Shown: one piece after another, positions 1 to 8,435 of the stretch | Numbering within the stretch: the first letter of the stretch is position 1 | Layout of the letters: every line of letters begins with the position of its first letter | Assembly (NCBI RefSeq): GCF_900168325.1 | Contig: NZ_FVZE01000015.1 | Span: 1 to 41,344 of the forward strand | Length of the DNA: 41,344 bases | Direction of reading: 5' to 3' | DNA from: Novosphingobium mathurense | GTDB taxonomy: Bacteria; Pseudomonadota; Alphaproteobacteria; Sphingomonadales; Sphingomonadaceae | Notes under the pieces: model-generated | What the model was told of the DNA's origin: nothing | The model's database searches: none | What the model saw: the letters and a program-made list of their open reading frames with translations, nothing else | Position numbers and translations under genes: made by a program

Positions 1-59
1 GATCGGCCGCGAGGTTCAGATTGCACCCGTGACAGTTGCCGTGCCGCAAATGGCTCACG

Positions 60-833
60 CTAGAACACCGCGCGGATTTCCACGCGCCGTTCGGCCTGAC
101 CGGGTATCGTGTCGGCGTCGGGATCGTCGCTCGGGCTCGTTCCGGCTTTCCAGCGTGTCTCTACGCGAATGCCGGGCACGAGGCGGCGCAGTGTTTCGGC
201 GATCGTTTCCGCCCGCTGCCGGGCGAGATCAGCAGGCTCGGCGAGCATGACGCCGGACACTTCGACCGGATCGGTGGCGGCAAATCCCGTGACGATCAGC
301 TTGCCGGGCTTGGCGGCCTTGATCCATGTCGTGGCGCGGTCCAGCAGGTAATCGTCGTACTGGTAGATCAGGAAATCGTTGCCGTACTCGAAATAGGCAT
401 TGAAGGTCCGCTCGGTGTAAGGGCCGGGCGGCGTTTCGCGCGGGACGGAGATCGGATCGATATAGCGGCCCTGCAGCTTGTACCTGCGACCGGGGAAGCC
501 CTCGGCGGGCAGCATGTGGCGGGTGCAGGGGATCCCGTAAAGGCGCGAGGTGCGCACGGGGCGCAGCACCGTGTCGCCGCAGGGCGCCGGTGGTTCGTCC
601 GAGACGCGGCCCTCGACGAGAATGGCGTAGTTCCAGTCCGGCTTGTATGGCGACCAGCTGACATCGTAGCGCTTGCCGGTTTCGCGATCCGAAGCGAGCC
701 AGCAGCCGGATTTGCGGCCGTCATCGGTGTCGCGATAGACCGGGCAGGTGACGAAGCGCAGCAGCTTCCCCGTATCCTGCGCGGGCGATGCGAGCGAGGC
801 GCCGAGCGCCACGAGGGTTGCTAGTGACTTCAT
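60..833 (-). CDS. OmpA-like C-terminal domain protein, exported
   Basis: Predicted 257-residue exported protein. The first ~18 residues form a short hydrophobic signal peptide. The last ~90 residues look like an OmpA/MotB peptidoglycan-associating domain: an IVTGFAA strand, then an R-x-x-x-I-x-x-x-L helix, then a terminal R-R-V-E-I-R strand. The middle has paired cysteines and resembles nothing I can name. The ATG overlaps the stop of the upstream di-heme protein gene (ATGA), so the two are translationally coupled and form the distal part of the operon that starts with the TonB receptor. A role in the cell envelope beside the receptor is inference. The OmpA call is moderate because the usual D and R peptidoglycan contacts are only partly clear. 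Confidence 0.7.
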   Translation of the reverse strand: MKSLATLVALGASLASPAQDTGKLLRFVTCPVYRDTDDGRKSGCWLASDRETGKRYDVSWSPYKPDWNYAILVEGRVSDEPPAPCGDTVLRPVRTSRLYGIPCTRHMLPAEGFPGRRYKLQGRYIDPISVPRETPPGPYTERTFNAYFEYGNDFLIYQYDDYLLDRATTWIKAAKPGKLIVTGFAATDPVEVSGVMLAEPADLARQRAETIAETLRRLVPGIRVETRWKAGTSPSDDPDADTIPGQAERRVEIRAVF

Positions 834-2341
834 AGCACGCTCATCAGGTTGACCAGATCGCGCTTCTCCTGCTCGGTGTAGCCGATATCGTAGCGGCGGT
901 CGTAATAGTCGACGACACCGCGCAGATCCCCGGCCAGGCCGTTGGAGAAATAGGGGGGCCTGGCAGCGAGACCCCGCATGGACTGGAGCGTGATCTTGCC
1001 GACGTCGGCGCAGCGCCCGGTGGTCAGCGCGAAGCCCGGGTCCATGGTATAGAACTCGCGCCCGTAGTGGGGATGGGGCGCCTTGAGACAGGTTATGCGA
1101 AACAGCGGCAAGTCGGGCATCGGATCGGCGAAGGGCATCGTGGTCGTCCCCAGATCGACCTGTCCCGGGGCGACATCGTTCCCCATCTGGCTCATGTTGT
1201 GGCAGAAGACGCAGGAGTTCCTGACCGGGTTGCCGAACCCGATCCGCGAATTGATGCCCGCGCTGTCGGAAATGAGGAAAGTCCTTTCGCGGAATACCTT
1301 GGCGCCGCGCGCCACGGACTGTCGGAACGCGAGTTGCGCGGGGGTTAGCGTTTTTGCGTCTTCGGGGGAGATGTCCTCCCATTTCGCGAATTCGCTCCAC
1401 ACCGGTTCACCGATGCTGCCGAGCGCGCCGGGCTCGGAATCGCGCAAATGCGCAGGCCCGCCCTTCGCGCCGAGGGTATCGAGTGCGCCGGCCTCCTTGC
1501 TCACCTGCTGGGCGGTGAAGATGCGTTTCTCGAACTCCTCGATCCGGGAGATATCGGCCTCGTCAAGGTGCTTCAGCATCTCGAGGTGGGTCGATCCGGC
1601 GTCCTCCATCTGCAGGCGCAGGGTGCCCGTGCGATTGTCGGCCATGATGTTGCCCGACATCATCTGGCCGGTGCGGGGGTCAATGGGCAGCGCGTACCCC
1701 TGCTTGGGATCGAAAGGGAAGCCCACGGCCAGCAGGTACTTCATGTTCGCGACGGGGCGAGGGCGGCGGTAGACCGAGATGTTGCCATGTTTCGGGCCAC
1801 GGTCGGGGCCGCTGTTGCAGCCATTCGGATCGCGCACGACGGTGATGCTGAAATCGGGCGTGACCGGCTTGCCGTTCCATTCGCGCACGGGCCAGGCCCG
1901 CTCGATGCGAATGAGGCCGCGATCGAGCAGGAGCGAATGCGAAGCGCGCTCGCCTTGCGGCAACGATGGGCAGTTCGAACCGTCATAGGCCGCGAACAAC
2001 GGGTCCTTTCCACCGGTCGCGTCCCACCGTTCGCGCGCGGATTGCGCCGACAGGCTCATGGCGTCGGCAGGCTGGTGGCAGGTTACACAGGCGCGGCCGT
2101 TGCTTCCGATCGGTTCGAAGAACGGATGCCCATTCGTCTCCAGCTTGCCTCCGGTGAGAAGCAGGCGAAGCGTGCCGTCGCCGTTTTCGTAGTCGAGTTC
2201 TTCGGGAAACACCCGTCCTTCGCCGGGCGACCACCACCGCGGCAGCGGGTCCCGGGCGGCTGCGACGGAAACCGCAGCCGCCCCGGTCACCGTGGCCAGG
2301 AGCAGAAAGAGCGATCGGAACGAGTGCCTGAGTTTCGCCAA
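830..2341 (-). CDS. Di-heme cytochrome c peroxidase-like protein
   Basis: Periplasmic c-type cytochrome of about 503 residues. It has an N-terminal signal peptide (AKLRHSFRSLFLLLATVTG region), a first heme-binding CVTCH about 85 residues in and a second CVFCH near residue 380. It belongs broadly with the MauG/cytochrome c peroxidase group but is longer than the usual 330-390 residues. I place the start at TTG 2341 because GAGG lies 8 nt upstream and the signal peptide then begins correctly. A longer TTG start at 2368 would overlap the receptor gene but has no usable ribosome binding site. The gene is immediately downstream of the TonB receptor and overlaps the OmpA-like gene. Role (peroxide removal or substrate oxidation in the periplasm) is inference. 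Confidence 0.8.
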   Translation of the reverse strand: MAKLRHSFRSLFLLLATVTGAAAVSVAAARDPLPRWWSPGEGRVFPEELDYENGDGTLRLLLTGGKLETNGHPFFEPIGSNGRACVTCHQPADAMSLSAQSARERWDATGGKDPLFAAYDGSNCPSLPQGERASHSLLLDRGLIRIERAWPVREWNGKPVTPDFSITVVRDPNGCNSGPDRGPKHGNISVYRRPRPVANMKYLLAVGFPFDPKQGYALPIDPRTGQMMSGNIMADNRTGTLRLQMEDAGSTHLEMLKHLDEADISRIEEFEKRIFTAQQVSKEAGALDTLGAKGGPAHLRDSEPGALGSIGEPVWSEFAKWEDISPEDAKTLTPAQLAFRQSVARGAKVFRERTFLISDSAGINSRIGFGNPVRNSCVFCHNMSQMGNDVAPGQVDLGTTTMPFADPMPDLPLFRITCLKAPHPHYGREFYTMDPGFALTTGRCADVGKITLQSMRGLAARPPYFSNGLAGDLRGVVDYYDRRYDIGYTEQEKRDLVNLMSVL

Positions 2342-2351
2342 CGGTCCTGCC

Positions 2352-4556
2352 TCAGTCGCCGAATGCAACCTTGACCCGCACGCCGTAGGTGCGCGGTGCG
2401 CCGTAGATGATGCCGCCGTCGGCGCTCGAGCTGTTCTGGATCTGCGTTGCGATGTAGGTCTTGTCGGTCAGGTTGTTGACGAAGGCTTCCAGCTTGTACT
2501 TCTCGCCCAGGTCGAAGGTGAGGCGCGCATCGAACAGGTCGCGCGATGGCACCAGCGTGTTGAAGCTGGGGAACGGCGTCGCGTTCTGGGCGCCCACGTG
2601 CGACCATTGCACCCTCGGTGTCACGTCGATCCCGCCGACGGGGAAGGTGTACTGAACCCCGCCGTTGATCGTCCAATCGGGCGAGAACGGCAGGACGCGG
2701 CCCTTGGGCACGAAGCGCAGCCCGGTGGGGCACCCCGCGTCGGTTCCGGGCGCGTTGGTGTCGGTAATGCAGCCCGAGTTGCTGAACTTGGCGTCAAGGT
2801 ATCCCGCGCCAAGATTGAAGGCGAGGCCGCCGAACTGGCCGGTGATCTCGATCTCGCCACCCTTGGAGTGGCCGCCAAGCGCGTTCTGCGTGACCGGAAG
2901 GCCGTTCAGCAGGCTGGAGAGCTGGATATCCTTGTAGACCGAATAGAACACGTCTCCGTTCACGCGCAGGTGACGGTCAAGCAGCTCGGTCTTGAAGCCG
3001 GCTTCGTAGACGAAGTTGCGCTCTGGCAGGAAGTCGGGCGTGTTGGGCGTCAGGTTCACGCCGCCGGCCTTGTAGCCCTTCGACGCCGTCACGTAGAGCA
3101 TGTTGTTGTCGCCGAAGTGGTAATTGACGCCCAGCTTGCCGGTCAACTGGTGGGAAGACGCTGCGCTGACATAGGGCAGGGGGATCGGCGGTCCCGGAAC
3201 CGCGAAGCGGGTGTAGACTTGCTTGTCCCAGCTGTAGCGGCCGCCCGCAATCAGTTCGATCCGGGGCGTCACGAACCAGTTCGCCTGCCCGAACAGCGAA
3301 TAGGACGTGTTCTTCGCACTGGTGACGATATCGCTGTTCGAAACCACGAAGTCGGTGGTGTGGCGATTGTCCCGGTACAGCGAAACCGGCACGGTTTCGT
3401 CGAGCGCGAAGGCACCGACGACCCACTGGAACGGGCCGTTTCCGGTCGAGAGCAGGTTGAACTCGCCGATCAGGGTCTTGAATTCGGTCGAAGCATTGCT
3501 GACGCGGCCGGGATAGAGCCGGGTGTTGGCGCTGCTGGTCGGCAGGTTCGCGGGCACGGGCAGGGCCGTGGCGGTGCGGTCACCGTCGGTCTGGTCGTGG
3601 GTAAAGCCGTCCTGCCAGGAAACCATCGCGCGGGCCTGCATGGCATCGCTCACGTCGTAACGGATCTCGCCGCCGATGCGATAGCCCGCCTGGTTCTGGT
3701 ATGAGCGCCCATCCTCTTCGATCACGAAGGGGTCGCTGCTGACCGCGTCATTGCGGTTCTTCACGGCATTGTTGTCGGACCGCACGTCGAAGTACTCGCC
3801 GCGCACGTGCACATTCAGCCTGCTGTCCATCCCTTGCAGCCGCAAGGTCGCGCGCACGGCATCCATGTTGAGGTTGCCGGGCTGGCTTTGTGCATTGGCT
3901 GCGATGTTCCTGGTGAAGCTGTCGCGCTCTTCATGAACCGCCGCGATGCGCAGGGCGACGCTTTCGCCCCCGACGTTGATCGCGCCGACGACGCGATAGC
4001 GGTCGTAGTTTGCGGCGGTGGCATCGACATAACCCGAAACCTCGTCGAAACGCGGATCCGGCGTGCGGACGTAGATGGCGCCGCCGGTCGAGTTCTGCCC
4101 GGTCAGCGTGCCCTGCGGTCCGCGCAGCACTTCCAGCGAACCGATGTCGTAGAAGCTGAAGCCGATGAACTGTTCGTGCGGGATGAGCTGGCCGTCGATA
4201 TAGTAGGCAACGCCGGGGTTCGAGGTCGGCGCAGACTGGGCGATACCCACGCCGCGAATGTTGATGAAGGTAGAGCGGTTGAAGGTATTGATGGCGATCG
4301 AGGGCGCGACCTGCTGGATGTCGTTGAGGTTGGTGACGCCCTTCTGGTCCAGCTGCTCCCCGGAAAGGACCGTGGCCGAGATGGGGATGTCCTGAAGGCT
4401 CTGTTCGCGGCGTTCCGCGGTGACGATGATCTCGTCAAGCGCTCTGTTCGCCAGACTGCCGGCAGAGCCCTCTGCGGCGGTCTGGGCGAGCGCAGGTACG
4501 GCTACGCTGCAAAGCAAGGCAACGATACTCGGGCGCGCGAAAGCGGTAATCGGCAT
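2352..4556 (-). CDS. TonB-dependent outer-membrane receptor
   Basis: Outer-membrane active transporter of 734 residues. It has a signal peptide ending ALAQ, a TonB-box-like EIIVTAERR near residue 42, a plug domain (IRGVGI, VLRGPQGTLTGQNSTGGA) and a C-terminal beta barrel ending in an aromatic-rich strand and VKVAFGD. The 'RGPQGTL.GxNxTGGAI' plug signature is typical of the very numerous sphingomonad receptors for organic substrates rather than classical siderophore receptors. A strong ribosome binding site (GGGAGGT) precedes the ATG. It is the first gene of a three-gene operon with the di-heme and OmpA-like genes. A LacI-type operator candidate and a (TGTC)4 repeat lie in its leader. The transported compound is unknown. 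Confidence 0.95.
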   Translation of the reverse strand: MPITAFARPSIVALLCSVAVPALAQTAAEGSAGSLANRALDEIIVTAERREQSLQDIPISATVLSGEQLDQKGVTNLNDIQQVAPSIAINTFNRSTFINIRGVGIAQSAPTSNPGVAYYIDGQLIPHEQFIGFSFYDIGSLEVLRGPQGTLTGQNSTGGAIYVRTPDPRFDEVSGYVDATAANYDRYRVVGAINVGGESVALRIAAVHEERDSFTRNIAANAQSQPGNLNMDAVRATLRLQGMDSRLNVHVRGEYFDVRSDNNAVKNRNDAVSSDPFVIEEDGRSYQNQAGYRIGGEIRYDVSDAMQARAMVSWQDGFTHDQTDGDRTATALPVPANLPTSSANTRLYPGRVSNASTEFKTLIGEFNLLSTGNGPFQWVVGAFALDETVPVSLYRDNRHTTDFVVSNSDIVTSAKNTSYSLFGQANWFVTPRIELIAGGRYSWDKQVYTRFAVPGPPIPLPYVSAASSHQLTGKLGVNYHFGDNNMLYVTASKGYKAGGVNLTPNTPDFLPERNFVYEAGFKTELLDRHLRVNGDVFYSVYKDIQLSSLLNGLPVTQNALGGHSKGGEIEITGQFGGLAFNLGAGYLDAKFSNSGCITDTNAPGTDAGCPTGLRFVPKGRVLPFSPDWTINGGVQYTFPVGGIDVTPRVQWSHVGAQNATPFPSFNTLVPSRDLFDARLTFDLGEKYKLEAFVNNLTDKTYIATQIQNSSSADGGIIYGAPRTYGVRVKVAFGD

Positions 4557-4572
4557 GGTAGACCTCCCAAAT

Positions 4573-4588
4573 TGTCTGTCTGTCTGTC
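4573..4588. repeat. (TGTC)4 tetranucleotide repeat in receptor leader
   Basis: Four perfect tandem copies of TGTC (GACA on the coding strand) lie 17-32 bases upstream of the TonB receptor ATG, just beyond its ribosome binding site. Tetranucleotide runs in leaders of surface-protein genes can slip and change expression, but four copies is short, so this is only a candidate. Confidence 0.5.
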
Positions 4589-4612
4589 TTTATGATTGGC
4601 TCTTTACGGCAT

Positions 4613-4628
4613 ATGTAAGCCCTTGCAA
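4613..4628. promoter_or_regulatory. Candidate LacI-family operator upstream of TonB receptor
   Basis: The 16-mer ATGTAAGCCCTTGCAA is an imperfect palindrome that matches 12 of 16 positions of the candidate operator at 7165-7180. It lies about 57 bases upstream of the receptor ATG, where it could cover a promoter. The LacI-family gene at 8436 is the obvious candidate ligand. The match was found by eye. Confidence 0.45.
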
Positions 4629-4648
4629 ACCCGAATTGCATGTCGGGT

Positions 4649-5833
4649 TCAGCGTGTCGCCAGAGGGCGGGCCAATACGGCGCAGGCCGCAGCGATGGCG
4701 GTTGCGATCACCAAGGCGCTGCAGAGTTTGGATGGTCCGACAGGTGAGAGCCAGGACATAACCGTTATGGAAAAGGCACTTATCAGCATTTGTCCGGCAC
4801 CTGCCAGGCTTGCCGCGGTTCCTGCGAGAGTGGAATTGACGGCGATTGCGCGTCCAATGCCGGCCGGACCGGCTATTCCGGCGCTCACGCCAAGCAGAAT
4901 GAGCGGTGCGATCAGCGCGACGGGGCCGGTGAAACCCGCAAGATCGGCTGCAAGCGCTGCCACGGCGCCTGCCACGCCCAATGCAACGCCTGCTGCCAAC
5001 GGGTCGGTCCGGCGCTCCAGCATCGCCACGAAGCGGGAGCCGACGATGCCCCCTGCTGCGACGAAAAGGAAGGCGATGCCGACCTCGTCCGGAGACAGGC
5101 CATAGCGGCTGACAAGCAGAAACGGCGCATTCGCGAGGAAAATGTAAAGCGCCGAACTCATCGCGGCGAGGGTTCCTGCCGCGCCGAGGAAACGGCGGTC
5201 GGTCAACAGTCTGAGGTATCCGGCCCACAGCGACCGAACCAGACTGGGGGCCGGCTCGACTTCGCGGCGCCGCGGTCCGGTCTCGGAAATCGAAGCCCAT
5301 GCCGCGGCGAAGGCGAGGAGGCCGGCAAAAGCAAGGACGGCAAAGACTGCGCGCCATCCTGACGACGAAGCGATCAGCCCACCGATAACGGGAGAAAGCG
5401 CCGGCGAGATCAGCACGACCATCATCAGCGTCGCCTGCCGGGCGGCACCTTCGCCGGGCGATCCGCTGTCGCTCACGATCACGCGCGCCGTGACCACGCC
5501 CGCAGCGCCGCCACCGGCCTGAAGGACGCGCGCGGCCAGAAGGGCGGGAAAAGAGGGGGCAAGCCATGCAGCGAAGGCCCCGGCGGCATAGGCCAGAAGC
5601 CCGGCAAGCAGCACCGGTCGCCGGCCGATCCGGTCAATGAACTGCCCGGCCACAAGCTGGCCCGCACCCAGGAAAAACAGGTAAAAGCCAAGAATGTGCT
5701 GCGCTTCGCCGGGGCCGACAGCGAAGTCTGCGGCAATCAGCGGCAGGGCCGGAACCAGCATGTGGATCGCCATCGACCCCATAGCCGCGATCCCCGCAAG
5801 CAGGACCAGCTTGGGATAGGTCCGCTCGGTCAC
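4649..5833 (-). CDS. MFS transporter, Bcr/CflA-like
   Basis: Inner-membrane major facilitator of 394 residues with about twelve hydrophobic segments. The N-terminal region (MGSMAIHMLVPALPLIAADF, then the loop motif GQFIDRIGRRPVLLAG) matches the Bcr/CflA drug-efflux subfamily. The next helices carry RVLQAGGGAAG and the SPALSPVIGG antiporter-like motif C, which suggests drug/H+ antiport rather than uptake. The start is GTG at 5833, overlapping the stop of the upstream MFS gene (GTGA). The two transporters are therefore translationally coupled, with the ACS-type one first. It may export a toxic substrate or intermediate of the local pathway; that is inference. Confidence 0.88.
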   Translation of the reverse strand: MTERTYPKLVLLAGIAAMGSMAIHMLVPALPLIAADFAVGPGEAQHILGFYLFFLGAGQLVAGQFIDRIGRRPVLLAGLLAYAAGAFAAWLAPSFPALLAARVLQAGGGAAGVVTARVIVSDSGSPGEGAARQATLMMVVLISPALSPVIGGLIASSSGWRAVFAVLAFAGLLAFAAAWASISETGPRRREVEPAPSLVRSLWAGYLRLLTDRRFLGAAGTLAAMSSALYIFLANAPFLLVSRYGLSPDEVGIAFLFVAAGGIVGSRFVAMLERRTDPLAAGVALGVAGAVAALAADLAGFTGPVALIAPLILLGVSAGIAGPAGIGRAIAVNSTLAGTAASLAGAGQMLISAFSITVMSWLSPVGPSKLCSALVIATAIAAACAVLARPLATR

Positions 5834-7140
5834 CTTTTGGCCTGTGCCCGCCCGTTTCGGTCTGCGGATCGCGCCACAAGGCACAATCCGGCGCAGGCTG
5901 CCGCGATTCCGAAAAGCAGCAGGGTCGGTGGCAGGAACGACCCGCTCCATTGCGCGAGCACGCCCATCAGCGCCGGAACCGTTGCGCCCGCAAGGCTGCC
6001 GCACATGTTGATGACGACGATGCCCATGGCGAGGGCGGCCGGTTTCAGCAATCGGATCGGAATTGCCCAGAATGCCGCCACCGTGCACCCGGTGCAGGCG
6101 CCGCCGATGGTCAGGGCTGCAAGACCCAGAAGACCGGGACCGGCCAGAAAGGCGATCAGCAGGCCGCCGCCGCCGGCCAGCGCGGGCAGGGCAACGTGAA
6201 GATACCGCTCGCCTGTCCGATCCGAATGCCTTGCATTGAGCAGCAATCCCACCGCGCTGGCGGCCCACGGCAGGGCGACCACGATCCCGGTTTCGGTTGC
6301 GGTCAGTCCGGTCATCCCTTTGACGACCTGCGGCAGCCAGAACATCACCCCGTAATTGCTGGCAAGAATGCAGAACCAGATCGCGGCGCAGGTCCATCCG
6401 ACCGGACTGGACAACATATCCCAACGGCCGCCGTCGCGATCGCCGCCGGACTCCCGCTTCGCGCCATTGACGTTCGCCGCCAGCCAGTTGCGTTCCGCGC
6501 TGTCGAGCCATCCCGCCTTGCCGGGATGGTCAGGGAAATGCAGCCATGCAAACACGGCGAGGGCGAGCGCGGGCAGCGCTTCGATCAGGAACATGAAGCG
6601 CCAGCCCGGGATGCCAAGGGGGTTCGCTGCGTCCAGCAACAGGCCCGAAATCGGCGCTCCGATCACTTGCGCTATCGAGATCGAGGTGATCGGAATGGCA
6701 AGGATGGAAGCGCGATACCGCTCGGGCGCCCAGTGGCTCAGGTACAGCATCAGCCCTGAAGACAGGCCGCCTTCGGTGATGCCGATTACGACGCGCAGGC
6801 CATAGAGCTCCCATTCGTTGCGCACGGCTGCCATCGCGCAAGAGGCAAGTCCCCAGGCGAGCGTGATTATCGCCAGCCAGCGGTGCATTCCGATCCGCTC
6901 GTAGACCAGCACGCTCGGATATTTTGCGAGCATGTAGCCGACGAACAGCACGCCGGCGCCGAACCCGTACTCGCTTCCCGACAGGCCCAGGTCCTGGTTC
7001 ATCTGCAGTGCAGCGAAGCTGACATTGGTCCGGTCTATCGCGCCGATGAGGATGTAGAGGGCGCAAGGTATGACCAGGCGGACGAGCACCTTGCGCCCGA
7101 TTGCCCGCTCAAGATCGTCCGCTGAAGGTTGCGAGGACAA
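5830..7140 (-). CDS. MFS transporter, anion:cation symporter (ACS) type
   Basis: Inner-membrane transporter of 436 residues. Signature features are DRTNVSFAAL in the first helix, the GYMLAKYPSVLVYERIG loop and GWRFMFLIEALPAL in the middle. These are hallmarks of the anion:cation symporter family that imports organic acids such as phthalate, tartrate or 4-hydroxyphenylacetate. The only sensible start is TTG at 7140, preceded by GGGAG. It shares a 71-base divergent promoter region with the cytochrome P450 gene, which holds a LacI-type operator candidate. It overlaps the following Bcr-like gene by four bases. Likely the importer of an acidic substrate or precursor for the P450; that is inference. 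Confidence 0.9.
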   Translation of the reverse strand: MSSQPSADDLERAIGRKVLVRLVIPCALYILIGAIDRTNVSFAALQMNQDLGLSGSEYGFGAGVLFVGYMLAKYPSVLVYERIGMHRWLAIITLAWGLASCAMAAVRNEWELYGLRVVIGITEGGLSSGLMLYLSHWAPERYRASILAIPITSISIAQVIGAPISGLLLDAANPLGIPGWRFMFLIEALPALALAVFAWLHFPDHPGKAGWLDSAERNWLAANVNGAKRESGGDRDGGRWDMLSSPVGWTCAAIWFCILASNYGVMFWLPQVVKGMTGLTATETGIVVALPWAASAVGLLLNARHSDRTGERYLHVALPALAGGGGLLIAFLAGPGLLGLAALTIGGACTGCTVAAFWAIPIRLLKPAALAMGIVVINMCGSLAGATVPALMGVLAQWSGSFLPPTLLLFGIAAACAGLCLVARSADRNGRAQAKR

Positions 7141-7164
7141 AATTCCAATCTCCCGTTTGCGCCG

Positions 7165-7180
7165 ATGATAGCGCTTGCAT
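7165..7180. promoter_or_regulatory. Candidate LacI-family operator in MFS/P450 divergent promoter
   Basis: ATGATAGCGCTTGCAT is a palindrome around a central CG (6 of 8 positions symmetric), the classical shape of LacI/GalR operators. It sits in the 71-base region between the divergent ACS transporter and P450 genes. The LacI-family gene follows the P450 directly. Confidence 0.5.
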
Positions 7181-7211
7181 AAGCTCGCGTCGATGCCGTA
7201 TTAGCGCCGTC

Positions 7212-8387
7212 ATGAAAGAGACGATGCAAGACTTCGATCCCGAACGGCCCGAGGACTTCGACAGCGCGCACGCCGAATATGCGCGCCTGCGCCGTGAATG
7301 TCCGGTGGCGCACACGAATGGGCTGGGGGGCTTTTGGGCCCTTACCCGCTACGATGACGTCAAGCGCGCCGCGTCCGATCCGCTTTTCGTCACCTCGGTG
7401 CAGAATGTCGTGCCGAAGGTGGCCTTCACGGGCCGACGCCCGCCCCTCCACCTCAATCCGCCCGAGCACACGCCCTATCGCAAGGCGCTCAATCCGTTGC
7501 TCTCGCAGGAGCGCTCCGAGACCCTGGTGCCCCATACGCGCGCCCTGTCTCGCGAGCTGCTGGCGCCGATGGTCGCCAAGGGCGGCGGCGATATTTGTGT
7601 CGAGTTTTCAAGCCATTTGCCCGTCCACGTCTTCGGCGAATGGATGCGCATGCCTGAAGAATCGCTTGCGACCCTGCACGATGCGGGAAGGGCGTTCATT
7701 CTCGCGGTTCATTCGACGAAGCCGGAATCGATGAAGGAAACCAGTCTCAGGCTCTATGAGATGGCCCGCGACCTCATCGCCCTGCGCCATCGCGAGCCGC
7801 AGGACCCGACCGTTGACCCGACGAGCGCCTTGCTTGCGGCCCGCCACGAAGGCGAACCGCTGCCGGACGAACTGATCCTCGGCACCGTTCGGCAGGTGCT
7901 GGTGGTGGGGATGGTCGCGCCGATGGTGATGATCGGCAGCATAGCCGTTCACCTGTCGCGGGATCCTGAACTGCAACAGCGTCTGCGCGAAGATCCTTCG
8001 CTCATCCCTGCGGCGATCGAGGAATTCCTGCGCCTCTATACGCCTTACCGTGGTTTTGCGCGCACTCCGGTCTGCCCGGTAGAGATGGGCGGGCGCACGA
8101 TCGGCAAGGACGAAGCGGTGGCGCTGGTCTATGCCTCCGCCAATCGCGACGAGGCCGTATTCCCGAACTCCGGCGAATTCATCATGGACCGGCCCAATAT
8201 TGCCGAGCATCTCGCTTTCGGACGCGGTCCGCACAATTGCCCCGGGCTCCATATCGGGCGCATGCAATTGCGCGTGGCCCTGGAAGAGTTGCTCGCCGCC
8301 ACGAAGCACTTCGCATTGGATGGTGAGATCGTGGTGAGCCGGTGGCCTGAAATTGGCGCGCTTTCAGTGCCCTTGCGGTTCGATTGA
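7212..8387 (+). CDS. Cytochrome P450 with atypical I-helix
   Basis: Soluble bacterial class I P450 of 391 residues. It shows the K-helix ExxR (EFLR), the heme loop FGRGPHNCPG with axial Cys about residue 343, and HLNPPEHTPYRKAL in the C-helix region. In the I-helix the usual acid-threonine pair that delivers protons to bound oxygen is missing: the segment reads VGMVAPMVMIG near residues 233-242. Catalysis may rely on substrate groups or water. The ATG at 7212 has a weak ribosome binding site; ATG 7224 is an alternative. No ferredoxin or reductase gene is nearby, so electrons must come from elsewhere. It probably hydroxylates or demethylates the compound imported by the divergent MFS protein. 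Confidence 0.93.
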   Translation: MKETMQDFDPERPEDFDSAHAEYARLRRECPVAHTNGLGGFWALTRYDDVKRAASDPLFVTSVQNVVPKVAFTGRRPPLHLNPPEHTPYRKALNPLLSQERSETLVPHTRALSRELLAPMVAKGGGDICVEFSSHLPVHVFGEWMRMPEESLATLHDAGRAFILAVHSTKPESMKETSLRLYEMARDLIALRHREPQDPTVDPTSALLAARHEGEPLPDELILGTVRQVLVVGMVAPMVMIGSIAVHLSRDPELQQRLREDPSLIPAAIEEFLRLYTPYRGFARTPVCPVEMGGRTIGKDEAVALVYASANRDEAVFPNSGEFIMDRPNIAEHLAFGRGPHNCPGLHIGRMQLRVALEELLAATKHFALDGEIVVSRWPEIGALSVPLRFD

Positions 8388-8435
8388 CCTTGCTGGGCGA
8401 TTGCGCAAGGCCAGTGATCCTGCGTATGGAAGGAC

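Noticed and set aside
2292..3704. 470-residue open frame on the plus strand
   Set aside because: It runs antisense to the first TonB receptor; the translation is rich in R, V, G and A without family motifs, as expected from high-GC antisense frames.
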